64,000 bases of DNA from Shimia haliotis (lineage in GTDB: Bacteria; Pseudomonadota; Alphaproteobacteria; Rhodobacterales; Rhodobacteraceae), in contig NZ_FOSZ01000001.1 of the NCBI RefSeq assembly GCF_900114415.1, positions 1 to 64,000 on the forward strand. Direction: 5' to 3'. Every line of letters begins with the position of its first letter. Positions within the stretch are counted from its first letter, which is position 1. Below the pieces are notes generated by a model that saw only the letters and a list, made by a program, of their open reading frames with translations, had not been told where the DNA came from and did no database searches. Below, piece by piece: positions 8,307 through 16,676 of the stretch. The translations under genes and the position numbers were made by a program.

Positions 8307-8822
8307 ATGACGCAAACCAAAGAGAAGAAACAGCGCCGGCCGTTTCGTGGCCTGCTGGTGGCATCGCTGGCCCTGAACCTTTTGATTGTCGGTGTAGTGG
8401 GCGGCGCAATCGTGTCGCACGGCGGCGGTCACGACGGTGGCAAACCGTCAGCCAAGGACCGTTTCGTCACCCCCTACGTACAGGCGCTGTCGCGTCAGGA
8501 CCGCATGGCCGTTGGCCGCGCAATCCGCCAAAGCTATCAGTCGGGGGATCACGCCCTGATGGGGGAGCGGTCGCTGTATTTTGACACCGTAGATGTGCTG
8601 CGCGCCGAAGTGTTTGATGCGCAGGCCTTAAACAACACCCTACTTGAGATTGATGTCTCGGCGGAAGGGCGGCGCGATGTGGCCCGCAGGCATTTTGTTG
8701 AGCGGATCTCACAGATGACGCCAGAGGAACGTTTGATATATGCGGATCGGCTTGAGGAAATCCTAGATCGCCGGGACAAGCACAAATCCGACAAGCCAAG
8801 AAAAGACAAGAAAGACCGCTAG
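8307..8822 (+). CDS. Periplasmic heavy-metal-sensor/Metal_resist-like membrane protein
   Basis: A 171-residue protein anchored by one N-terminal helix (about residues 14-36, LLVASLALNLLIVGVVGGAI) with a helical periplasmic domain that ends in the lysine/aspartate-rich tail KSDKPRKDKKDR. The distribution (N-terminal anchor, ALSRQDRMAVGRAIR, late MTPEERLIYADRLEEIL) matches the Metal_resist/CpxP-ZraP-like group of metal-responsive periplasmic proteins. It is the third gene of the sigma/anti-sigma unit, so it may feed envelope or metal stress into sigma release, or may be a target. Confidence 0.75.
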   Translation: MTQTKEKKQRRPFRGLLVASLALNLLIVGVVGGAIVSHGGGHDGGKPSAKDRFVTPYVQALSRQDRMAVGRAIRQSYQSGDHALMGERSLYFDTVDVLRAEVFDAQALNNTLLEIDVSAEGRRDVARRHFVERISQMTPEERLIYADRLEEILDRRDKHKSDKPRKDKKDR

Positions 8823-8849
8823 GGACCACCGGCCGTCTGACCAAGGTGA

Positions 8850-10253
8850 CTATGCGGCTGGACGGGTGATCGTCACGCTGTCGCGCCCGCAGGCCTTTGC
8901 ATTGTAGAGGGCTTTGTCAGCCTGATCTATCAGGCCCACGGCGTCCGCCTCTGTCATCGGAGGGGGCCCGTCAGGTGCCATATCGGCCCCTAGACTGACA
9001 CCGATGCTGATCGTCACCGGTATACGGACATCGCGCGCGCGCAGATACACTGGGGATTTGCGCACCGCCTCACAAAGCTGATGGGCGCGTTCGGACGCGG
9101 CTTGAGCGGAGGTCTGGGGCAGGACGATCAGAAATTCTTCACCTCCGATGCGGGCAATCAATTCTCCGCCCTTAAGTTCGCTGCGCAGACGGCGGGCGAC
9201 TTCTGCCAGCACCACGTCCCCCGCGGCGTGGCCATATTGATCATTCACACGCTTAAAATAGTCGAGATCCGCTACCATGACCGCATAGTCGTGATCAGAG
9301 GCATGAGCGTGACGGGCAATGCGCGCCAGTTGCGGCAGGGCGTATCGGCGGTTGTACAGTCCGGTCAACGGATCCGTCACCGCCGCGTTCAATCCGCGCT
9401 CAAGCGAGCGGGACAGCCTGTCGGTGAGCTTTTTGCGTTTCAGAATGGTCGCAAGCCGCAATGTGGCCTCTTCCGGATCAAACGGTGCCGGCATGACATC
9501 GTTTGCTCCCAAATCCAGAGCGTTCACACGGGCAATGTCGTCCTCCCGGTTCAGCACCACAAGAATGGCCGCATGTCGCGTTGTGGCGCGCGCGCGAATT
9601 TCCGCAAGAAACCGTAGGCCTTCCTCGGGGCTGTCAGTGTTGACGCCGATCACAAAGGCATCTGGGACGGCAAACAGAGACATCGATCGCACCGCATCTC
9701 CGATGGGTAGGGCACGCATCCGATAGGGAACGAGGGGTTTGAGTGCTGCGCTCCAGCCGGTGGCTTCGGCGCCTTGCGAGCTCGTGACAACCAGCGAGGC
9801 AGGCACATCAAAGGGGGTGTCGTCTTCGGCCAGTCCGGGAATCTGTGCGGCGGTTTCCTGAAGTTTGATGCCCTCGATCGTGGCCCGCGCCCGCAACAGG
9901 CACCGGATGCGCGCCAAAAATGGCGCCTCGGCAATCGGTGTGTTCAGAGCATCATCCGCGCCCGCCCGCATGGCCGTCAGCCGCTCCTCGCGGCTTAAGC
10001 CGGTGCCATAGACGACCAAAGGCACAGCGGCCATGTCGGGGGCTTTGGCGCAGTGGCGCAAGAAGTGGTCTGCGGACATATCTGTCAGGTCCCCGCCAAG
10101 GATCACAAGATCGGGCGGCTCCGCGCGGATCATGTCCAAGGCTTCGCGCCCGGTCTCCGCCTGCCGGACTTCAAGAAAGCTGGCGGCGAGCTTGGCTCTG
10201 AGAACACATCGGTTTGTGGCAATGCTATCGACGATTAATATATGGCCTGTCAT
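8850..10253 (-). CDS. pleD: PleD-like diguanylate cyclase with degenerate receiver
   Basis: A 467-residue REC-REC-GGDEF protein that should make cyclic di-GMP. The output domain has an intact active site GGEEF at 370-374 within ARIGGEEFLIVLPQ. The inhibitory site RxxD is replaced by KGGE at 361-364. In receiver 1 the acidic pair is D9-S10, the position of PleD's phosphoacceptor is Gly53 (PDLVILGGD), and the conserved Lys is Thr105 (NTP). Receiver 2 (about 150-275) has no obvious phosphoacceptor either. The start at 10253 gives the canonical MTGHILIVD; longer frames would cross the promoter. Architecture and neighbour DUF3572 say PleD, but control by phosphorylation is doubtful. Confidence 0.85.
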   Translation of the reverse strand: MTGHILIVDSIATNRCVLRAKLAASFLEVRQAETGREALDMIRAEPPDLVILGGDLTDMSADHFLRHCAKAPDMAAVPLVVYGTGLSREERLTAMRAGADDALNTPIAEAPFLARIRCLLRARATIEGIKLQETAAQIPGLAEDDTPFDVPASLVVTSSQGAEATGWSAALKPLVPYRMRALPIGDAVRSMSLFAVPDAFVIGVNTDSPEEGLRFLAEIRARATTRHAAILVVLNREDDIARVNALDLGANDVMPAPFDPEEATLRLATILKRKKLTDRLSRSLERGLNAAVTDPLTGLYNRRYALPQLARIARHAHASDHDYAVMVADLDYFKRVNDQYGHAAGDVVLAEVARRLRSELKGGELIARIGGEEFLIVLPQTSAQAASERAHQLCEAVRKSPVYLRARDVRIPVTISIGVSLGADMAPDGPPPMTEADAVGLIDQADKALYNAKACGRDSVTITRPAA

Positions 10254-10268
10254 AACGACACTCGGAAA

Positions 10269-10310
10269 ATGGTTAACTTCATATTTGAAGAGTGCCGCTC
10301 CAATGGTTAA
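10269..10310. promoter_or_regulatory. Two CtrA-like half-sites between pleD and DUF3572 gene
   Basis: ATGGTTAA occurs at 10269-10276 and again at 10303-10310, 34 nt apart; each is the reverse complement of TTAACCAT, a known CtrA recognition variant in alphaproteobacteria. They sit 16 and 50 nt upstream of the pleD start and close to the DUF3572 start. CtrA control is inference. Confidence 0.5.
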
Positions 10311-10335
10311 GAAAAGCTTTCGAAAGTGAAGAAAA

Positions 10336-10620
10336 ATGTCCCTATCTCGTGAGGCGGCAGAGACTTTGGCGCTGGATGCCCTGGCTTGGCTGGTGACAAA
10401 TGATGAGGTTTTACCAGTATTTATGGGCGCAACGGGCGCGTCATTGGACGATTTGCGGGCGCGTGCCGGAGAGGCGGACTTCTTGGGGTCAGTGCTTGAA
10501 TTCTTAACAATGGATGACTCTTGGGTTGTTGCGTTCTGTGACACCAAAGGGGTGTCTTACGACCTTCCCCTGACCGCGGCGCATGTGCTTTTGGGCTCCG
10601 CCCGCACCCATTGGACCTGA
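10336..10620 (+). CDS. DUF3572 family protein
   Basis: A 94-residue cytoplasmic protein beginning MSLSREAAETLALDALAWL and carrying GATGASLDDLRARAGEADFL, matching DUF3572, a small alphaproteobacterial family of unknown function that is often next to pleD. No catalytic or metal-binding motif is visible. It is divergent from pleD with 82 nt between start codons and may share CtrA-like control. Confidence 0.8.
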   Translation: MSLSREAAETLALDALAWLVTNDEVLPVFMGATGASLDDLRARAGEADFLGSVLEFLTMDDSWVVAFCDTKGVSYDLPLTAAHVLLGSARTHWT

Positions 10621-10707
10621 GCGTCGCGCCAAGGTGAAAAACACTTGTCGGTGCTGGGGCGCTAGGGCACAGTCCGCCCGAGTCAGGCGGACAGTGGGGG
10701 GCAGATC

Positions 10708-11397
10708 ATGCGCGCGGATGGACTTCTTTTTGACAAGGACGGCACCCTGTTTGATTTTGCCGCGACCTGGAACACCTGGGCCTTCAATGCCATTCACGGA
10801 TTTGCGGGTGGTGATGCCGACCTTGCTGAGCGCATCGCGGATGCGCTGGCTTTTGATTTGGGGGGCAAGTGTTTCCGTCCGGACAGCTTTGTGATTGCCG
10901 GCACCAATCGGGAGGCCGCAGAGGCGGTGGCATCGGTGGTGCCGGGGGCGGATGTGGATGCTATTGAGCTCAAGATGGCCCGGGATGCGGCCGAGGCTCC
11001 TCTGGCGCCGGCGGTTCCCTTGAAGCCCTATCTGAGCGACTTGCGGACCAAAGGGCTGAAACTTGGCGTGATGACCAACGACAGCGAATATTCGGCGCAG
11101 GCACAATTGCAGGGCGTCGGTGTCAGCGGTCTGTTTGACTTTATTGCAGGATTTGACAGCGGCTATGGCGCGAAGCCCGATCCCGATCCGCTTTTGGCGT
11201 TTGCCGATCAGCAGGGGCTTGCGCCTGAGCGTGTGGTGATGGTGGGAGACAGCACCCATGACCTGATCGCTGGGCGACGGGCCGGCATGCAAACGGTGGC
11301 GGTTTTGACTGGCGTCGCGCTGACGGATGAACTCGCCCCATATGCGGACATTGTGCTGCCGGACATCGGGCACATCACCGATTGGCTGAGCATCTAG
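10708..11397 (+). CDS. HAD-superfamily hydrolase (phosphoglycolate phosphatase-like)
   Basis: A 229-residue HAD phosphatase. Motif I is LLFDKDGTLFDF at about residues 6-17 with the nucleophile Asp, motif II is VMTNDS near 116, and motif IV is VVMVGDSTHDLIAGRRAG near 185-200; a helical cap lies between motifs I and II. This is the Gph/PGP-like subclass that dephosphorylates small phosphorylated metabolites; the substrate is not fixed by sequence. ATG at 10708 follows a G-rich ribosome-binding site. Confidence 0.85.
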   Translation: MRADGLLFDKDGTLFDFAATWNTWAFNAIHGFAGGDADLAERIADALAFDLGGKCFRPDSFVIAGTNREAAEAVASVVPGADVDAIELKMARDAAEAPLAPAVPLKPYLSDLRTKGLKLGVMTNDSEYSAQAQLQGVGVSGLFDFIAGFDSGYGAKPDPDPLLAFADQQGLAPERVVMVGDSTHDLIAGRRAGMQTVAVLTGVALTDELAPYADIVLPDIGHITDWLSI

Positions 11398-11644
11398 CAC
11401 CGCCATTTTCACAGCTTCTTTCCGACCAAAACACCCAAGGCGGCGTGAGCCGCCCGAACCCGCGTGTCTCCCGCAAGCGCCCTCGATGAGTCGCGCGCGC
11501 TTGGACCTGTGACCAAGTGGGACGGCCGTATCGCGACATGGTCCTAAGTCGCGGGGCGAGAAAACGACAACTTCTGTCGCATTCACGCAGACTCCGTGCC
11601 CATTCGACGGTTTTCTGGACACAACAAGGCGACAGGAGGTTTTC
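11398..11644. other. 247-nt leader region upstream of the MttB-family gene
   Basis: No gene is visible. A GGCGGC-GTGA-GCCGCC hairpin at 11439-11454 may mark the end of the HAD transcript, and a short dyad CGACA/TGTCG lies near 11566-11580. The region ends with an AGGAGG ribosome-binding site before the methyltransferase start. I could not match it to a known riboswitch. Confidence 0.45.
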
Positions 11645-13207
11645 ATGGCAGACACCAGCGGACGCAAGCGGCGGGGCGGCGGTCGGGCAGGCAATGCTGC
11701 ACGGCGGGTCAAAGCGGGCATCATTGACCAGATGCCATGGCGGTTGCCGGTCAACATGGACAGGCCGACCGAACCTTTGACGGAGGAAGGTGTTCTTGCC
11801 ATCCACGACGGCGCGATGCGTATTCTCGAAGAGATCGGCATCGAATTTTACAACACCGAAGCGCGCGATATTCTCAAAGAAGCCGGCTGCAGCGTTGAGG
11901 GCGATACCGTGCGCATGGGGCGGGACTTCGTCATGGAGATGGTCGGCAAGGCCCCGTCGAGCTGGACACTGACACCGCGCAATCCAGCCCGCCAGATCAC
12001 CTTGGGCGAAAACCACATTCTGTTTGGCAATGTCTCAAGCCCGCCAAATTACTGGGACATGTCGTTGGGGCGCAAAGTGCCTGGCACACGGGAGATGTGT
12101 GCCAATCTTCTCAAGCTAAGCCAGTATTTCAACTGCATCCATTTTGTCGGCGGCTATCCGGTTGAACCGCAAGACATTCACGCCTCGGTCCGGCATCTTG
12201 ATGTGCTTTATGACAAGCTCACGCTGACCGATAAGGTCGCGCACACCTATTCGCTGGGCAAGGAGCGGGTCGAGGACGCGATGGAAATGGTGCGCATTTC
12301 CGGCGGTTGGAGCCATGAGGAGTTCGAGGCGAGCCCGAAGCTCTATACCAATATCAACTCCACCTCACCGCTTAAGCATGATGAGCCGATGATGGACGGA
12401 TGGATGCGCATGGCGCGACGCAATCAGGGGCTGGTGGTCACGCCATTCACTCTTGCGGGGGCGATGGCACCGGTGACGATGTCGGGCGCCGTGGCGCAGT
12501 CTTTGGCCGAGGCGCTTTGCGCTGTGGCGCTTGCGCAATACATCCGGCCCGGCGCCGCCTGTGCGATCGGCACCTTTACCTCGAACGTGGATATGAAATC
12601 CGGTGCGCCCGCCTTTGGCACGCCTGAATACATGCGCGCCACTCAAATGACCGGTCAGATGGCGCGGTTTTATGATTTGCCGATGCGCGCGAGCGGCGTT
12701 TGTGCGGCCAATGTTCCGGACGGGCAGGCGATGTGGGAAACATCCAACAGCCTCTGGAGCGCGGTACAGTCCGGCGCGCATATGGTCTATCACGCCGCCG
12801 GCTGGCTTGAGGGCGGTTTGATTGCGAGCCCCGAAAAATTCATCATGGACTGCGAGATACTGCAGATGATCCAGCGTTATATGGAGCCGGAAGTCTGGGC
12901 GACGGGGCCGGATGAGATCGCGATTGATGCGATCAAGGATGTGGGAAGCGACGGCCATTTCTTTGGCATCCAGCACACGCAGGACCGCTATACCACAGCA
13001 TTTTATCAGCCCTTTGCCAGCGACTGGCGCAATTTTGAGGCATGGGAGGCGGCAGGTGGTGTATGGACACCGGAACGGGCGCACCAAATCTATCAGGACA
13101 TCATCGCCAATTTTGAAGCGCCCCCCATGGATGAGGCCATCCGAGAGGAGCTCGCGGCCTTTGTGGCCAGACGCAAGCAGGAAGGTGGCGCGCCAACCGA
13201 CTTCTGA
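11645..13207 (+). CDS. Trimethylamine methyltransferase (MttB) family protein, non-pyrrolysine
   Basis: A 520-residue member of the MttB corrinoid-dependent methyltransferase superfamily, with a basic Gly/Arg-rich N-terminal extension and the family's TIM-barrel body from about residue 40 (PLTEEGVLAIHDGAMRILEEIG). True MttB carries pyrrolysine encoded by an in-frame UAG; this reading frame has none, so it belongs to the large non-Pyl branch whose tested members demethylate quaternary amines such as glycine betaine. No corrinoid protein or second methyltransferase is adjacent. The start follows a good AGGAGG. The methyl donor is unknown. Confidence 0.88.
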   Translation: MADTSGRKRRGGGRAGNAARRVKAGIIDQMPWRLPVNMDRPTEPLTEEGVLAIHDGAMRILEEIGIEFYNTEARDILKEAGCSVEGDTVRMGRDFVMEMVGKAPSSWTLTPRNPARQITLGENHILFGNVSSPPNYWDMSLGRKVPGTREMCANLLKLSQYFNCIHFVGGYPVEPQDIHASVRHLDVLYDKLTLTDKVAHTYSLGKERVEDAMEMVRISGGWSHEEFEASPKLYTNINSTSPLKHDEPMMDGWMRMARRNQGLVVTPFTLAGAMAPVTMSGAVAQSLAEALCAVALAQYIRPGAACAIGTFTSNVDMKSGAPAFGTPEYMRATQMTGQMARFYDLPMRASGVCAANVPDGQAMWETSNSLWSAVQSGAHMVYHAAGWLEGGLIASPEKFIMDCEILQMIQRYMEPEVWATGPDEIAIDAIKDVGSDGHFFGIQHTQDRYTTAFYQPFASDWRNFEAWEAAGGVWTPERAHQIYQDIIANFEAPPMDEAIREELAAFVARRKQEGGAPTDF

Positions 13208-13279
13208 GCGAATACACCGCGTTGTTATCATTTGCAGTTTCGCGCTAAACTCGCGCGGAACCAGCGGGGGAGTCGGCGG

Positions 13280-15004
13280 ATGTATAGCGAAGACGGACGC
13301 ACTATGGCCGGACGTGCCGAGATGGCGATTATCGGCGCGGCAGCGGGCCTGACGGTCTGGGCATTGGGTGAGAAAGCCCCTGACATCATCACCAATCCTC
13401 ACGCCTATCTGGCGGTTGTCGCTTTCGGTGCGGGATTTTTCGCGGTTTTGCTGGGTCTCAGTGGTCCGCATCGCGTGGCACGGGCGGCTGTTCCGGCGTT
13501 TGTGCTTGGCCTTGCGGGGGCGGGTCTGTTGACACTCAGCAGCCTGCGGTTTGTCTCCCTTGATGGGCTCTTGGACGCGGGCCACCCGATATTTGCATGG
13601 TTTGTTTTCATGAGCGTTGCGACGCCCTTTGCCGCTGTGAAAATGGTTCAAAAAGAGAGTCTTACGGACTATGGGCGCCTGTTTGACACCAGTTGGAGTC
13701 TGCTGGTGCGCTATTCTGCGGGATGGCTTTTCACGGGCGTGTTGTTTGCGGTTGCTTTCCTGTCCAATGCCCTGCTGGAAATCGTCGGCATCACGGTCAT
13801 CGAAGACCTGTTGCGCAATGATCCGTTCCGCTGGGCGTTTCTCGGATTTGCATTGGGGCTTGGCCTGTCGGTGGTGCATGAGCTGCGGCAATACCTTTCG
13901 CCCTATCTGCTGTTGCGGATGCTGCGAATGTTGGTGCCTGTCGTGCTGGTTGTTGTCGCGATTTTTGCGGTTGCGGCGATGTTGCAGGGGCCGGATCAGC
14001 TTTTTGGCAGCCTGAGCCGCGCAGCGACGCTTTTGACTGTGGCGATTGTGATGGTTTCGTTGGTCTCGATTGCGCTTGATCGTGGGGATGCTGACGCGAT
14101 CGGAGTGCGCTGGATGCAGATTGCCACCGCAGCTTTGGCGGTGTTGTTGCCGGTGATTGCAGGGCTTGCGGCCTATGCGATCTGGCTCAGGGTGTCGCAA
14201 TATGGCTGGACCCCGCCGCGCATGGTGGCGGCCGGTATAGCCTTTGTTGTGTTGCTTTATGCGGTCGCCTATCCCATTGCCGTTGTGACCGGTGGGGGCT
14301 GGATGGCGCGGGTGCGCACGGCCAATGTCTGGATCGCGTTGGCAACTCTGTTCCTGAGCGGGCTCTGGATGACCCCGGTACTGAACGCGGAGCGCATTTC
14401 CACAGACGCGCAGGTCGCGCGGGCGCAAGCCGGTGAATTGCGGCTGGATCAAGTGCCCTTGTGGGAAATGTATCATGAATGGGGTCGGGCAGGCCGGGCC
14501 GGTCTGTCTGCTTTGGCTCAGGCATCAGACCGCGCTCTGGCGGATGCCGCGCAAGCGCAACTTTCGGGGCAAAGTCTGGATAAGGCGAGCAAACGCGCGG
14601 GGCAAATCGCGGCGCTTCTGGATGTTCTTGTGGTCCTGCCGGAGGGCGAAACTGTCTCGGCGGAGGATTTGCAAAACCTCACCGACTGGGAACTTGGGTC
14701 CATGAACGCCTGTGGCGAGGCTCTGGTTCAGCGATGTGTCTGGGTTGCGGGTCAGTTTGACGGTGCAAAGCAAGGCAGGCAGGCGTTTTTGTTCAAGCCC
14801 GCAAACGCGGGCACCCTTTGGCGGGGGTGGCTGGTTACAGAGCAGAACGGCGGTTTGGAATTTGACACGCTTTATTTGGGCGGAGGGGATCAGACGGTGT
14901 CCCAGATGCACATCGAGCGCTTGATATCAGGTGATTACCGTATCGCGCCGTCGCGCCTGAATTCATTGTGGATCGGTGACGACGAAATCCTGCCGATTGA
15001 TTAA
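13280..15004 (+). CDS. DUF4153 integral membrane protein
   Basis: About 574 residues. The N-terminal two thirds hold around ten to eleven hydrophobic helices, and the C-terminal third (from about residue 370) is a soluble domain, matching the DUF4153 layout. Function is unknown. The ATG at 13280 is preceded by GGGGAG; an in-frame codon at 13232 is farther upstream and lacks a better ribosome-binding site. It lies 72 nt after the MttB-family gene and could be cotranscribed, though no functional link is evident. Confidence 0.8.
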   Translation: MYSEDGRTMAGRAEMAIIGAAAGLTVWALGEKAPDIITNPHAYLAVVAFGAGFFAVLLGLSGPHRVARAAVPAFVLGLAGAGLLTLSSLRFVSLDGLLDAGHPIFAWFVFMSVATPFAAVKMVQKESLTDYGRLFDTSWSLLVRYSAGWLFTGVLFAVAFLSNALLEIVGITVIEDLLRNDPFRWAFLGFALGLGLSVVHELRQYLSPYLLLRMLRMLVPVVLVVVAIFAVAAMLQGPDQLFGSLSRAATLLTVAIVMVSLVSIALDRGDADAIGVRWMQIATAALAVLLPVIAGLAAYAIWLRVSQYGWTPPRMVAAGIAFVVLLYAVAYPIAVVTGGGWMARVRTANVWIALATLFLSGLWMTPVLNAERISTDAQVARAQAGELRLDQVPLWEMYHEWGRAGRAGLSALAQASDRALADAAQAQLSGQSLDKASKRAGQIAALLDVLVVLPEGETVSAEDLQNLTDWELGSMNACGEALVQRCVWVAGQFDGAKQGRQAFLFKPANAGTLWRGWLVTEQNGGLEFDTLYLGGGDQTVSQMHIERLISGDYRIAPSRLNSLWIGDDEILPID

Positions 15005-15068
15005 AGACATTCGGCATTTGTTAATGTCCCTGTGGCTTACTCAGGCCTGAACGGTTTGAGGTACGCGA

Positions 15069-15656
15069 ATGCATGGTCTGATTAACAGAGCCATTCAGTG
15101 TTTTGTGCGCGACAGCTATGGTCAGCGTCGGTGGGTGGACGTGACCCGTATGGCGGGTGTGGAGGTCATCGATTTCGAGGCCATGCTGCACTACGATGAC
15201 AGCACCACCAGTGCGCTGATCAACGCCATTTCCAATTCCCTTCGCGTGCCCCAAGAGGCCGTTTTGGAAGACCTTGGCACCTATCTGGTGTCGCATCCCA
15301 ACGTCGAAGCGCTGCGCCGACTTCTGAGGTTTGGCGGCGTGAATTTTGTCGAGTTTCTGCATTCATTGGATGACCTGCCCGAAAGAGCTCGGCTGGCTGT
15401 AAACGACCTGTCGATTCCGGAGCTAGAGCTTGAAGAACACTGTCCGGAGAAATTCAGTCTGCGTTGCACTTATGACTACAATGGTTTTGGGCATGTGATC
15501 ATCGGGGTTCTCAGAACCATGGCCGATGATTATGGTGCGCTCGTGTTTCTTGAGCATAGTGGCGTCGAGGACGGGGTGGAGGTGATCGACATTACGTTGA
15601 TCGAAACCGCCTTTGCCAGCGGCCGTGATTTCGATTTGGGCGCGCGAGCTGAGTAA
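15069..15656 (+). CDS. H-NOX (heme nitric oxide/oxygen binding) sensor protein
   Basis: A 195-residue stand-alone H-NOX domain that binds heme and senses nitric oxide. It opens with the typical MHGLINRAIQ. His98 in FVEFLHSLDDLPERA is at the position of the proximal heme ligand. The heme-propionate motif YxSxR is present only as K128-F-S130-L-R132, so the tyrosine is replaced by lysine. The next gene, 15 nt away, is a diguanylate cyclase with an H-NOX-associated N-terminus, so NO binding probably controls cyclic di-GMP synthesis. Confidence 0.9.
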   Translation: MHGLINRAIQCFVRDSYGQRRWVDVTRMAGVEVIDFEAMLHYDDSTTSALINAISNSLRVPQEAVLEDLGTYLVSHPNVEALRRLLRFGGVNFVEFLHSLDDLPERARLAVNDLSIPELELEEHCPEKFSLRCTYDYNGFGHVIIGVLRTMADDYGALVFLEHSGVEDGVEVIDITLIETAFASGRDFDLGARAE

Positions 15657-15671
15657 TGGGTGAGGCTGGGT

Positions 15672-16676
15672 ATGACTTTGACAACTGACATGCTGCATAT
15701 GTTGGATGTGTTGTGTCCGATGCATGTTCAGCTTGACGACGCGGGGCGCATCGCCCATGCCGGCTCAACACTGCAAAAGCTGTACCCGGATATTTCGCTA
15801 GTCGGCGAGTGCTTTCTTGAAGTGTTCAAGCTGGCACGTCCCAAGCGTGTGACAACGATGGACGACTTGATTGCCACTGCCGGTCAGAAACTGCATCTGA
15901 AGAAAACAACCGATCCGCAAACCGGACTGAAGGGGGTTTTGGTGCCTTTGCCCAATGAGGGCGGAGCGATCGTCAATCTTGGATTTGGCATCTCGATTCT
16001 GGACGCTGTAAGCGATTACGACCTGAACGCTGCCGATTTTGCGGCGACCGACCTGACCATCGAAATGCTTTATCTGGTTGAGGCAAAATCGGCGGCGATG
16101 GAAGCGTCCCGTAAACTGAACCTCCGGCTTCAAGGGGCGATGATCGCCGCTGAAGAACAGGCCTTTACCGACACGCTGACGGGTTTGAAAAATCGCCGCG
16201 CGCTTGAGCATATTCTGCCGCGCATGGTGAATGAATGTACGCAGTTTGGCCTGATGCAGGTGGATCTCGATTTCTTCAAAGAGGTCAACGACACACGCGG
16301 ACATGCTGCCGGGGATGCGGTGCTACAGCATGTTGCGCGGGTGTTGGTGGAATCCAGCCGTGATGACGATTGCGTGGCGCGGGTGGGCGGTGATGAGTTC
16401 GTGTTGGTATTCCATGGGATAGTGGACCTTGAAATCCTTGGCCGCATCGCCAACCGGATCATCGCCGAGGTCGAACGTCCCGTGCCATTTCAAGACGCGA
16501 CCTGCAAGGTCTCGGCCAGTGTTGGCATTTCCGTCTATGATGGCAATGGCGACACCGACATGGATCAGCTTCTGGCGCAGGCGGACACTGCGCTTTATGC
16601 TTCAAAACATGCGGGGCGGGCGACTTACACGGTCTACGATCCCAAGATGCGCGAAAGTGGCCCCCTGGCGGGTTAA
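15672..16676 (+). CDS. H-NOX-associated diguanylate cyclase
   Basis: A 334-residue cyclase. Residues 1-135 resemble the HNOBA/PAS-like domain that pairs with H-NOX proteins (note VFKLARPK), a coiled helix spans about 135-165, and a GGDEF domain follows. The active site GGDEF is at 239-243 and the product-inhibition site RDDD (RxxD) at 230-233 is intact, so it should be active and feedback-inhibited. ATG at 15672 is preferred over a GTG at 15660 because of the GAGGCTGGG in front. It is the output partner of the H-NOX protein; its 3' end overlaps the convergent LysR gene by 4 nt. Confidence 0.9.
   Translation: MTLTTDMLHMLDVLCPMHVQLDDAGRIAHAGSTLQKLYPDISLVGECFLEVFKLARPKRVTTMDDLIATAGQKLHLKKTTDPQTGLKGVLVPLPNEGGAIVNLGFGISILDAVSDYDLNAADFAATDLTIEMLYLVEAKSAAMEASRKLNLRLQGAMIAAEEQAFTDTLTGLKNRRALEHILPRMVNECTQFGLMQVDLDFFKEVNDTRGHAAGDAVLQHVARVLVESSRDDDCVARVGGDEFVLVFHGIVDLEILGRIANRIIAEVERPVPFQDATCKVSASVGISVYDGNGDTDMDQLLAQADTALYASKHAGRATYTVYDPKMRESGPLAG

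Noticed and set aside
11645-13207. Pyrrolysine-dependent MttB
   Set aside because: The reading frame contains no in-frame UAG, and no pyl genes are present.
12365-14476. 703-codon minus-strand frame opposite the MttB and DUF4153 genes
   Set aside because: Very rich in His, Arg and Gln, spans two well-supported genes and has no domain; shadow.
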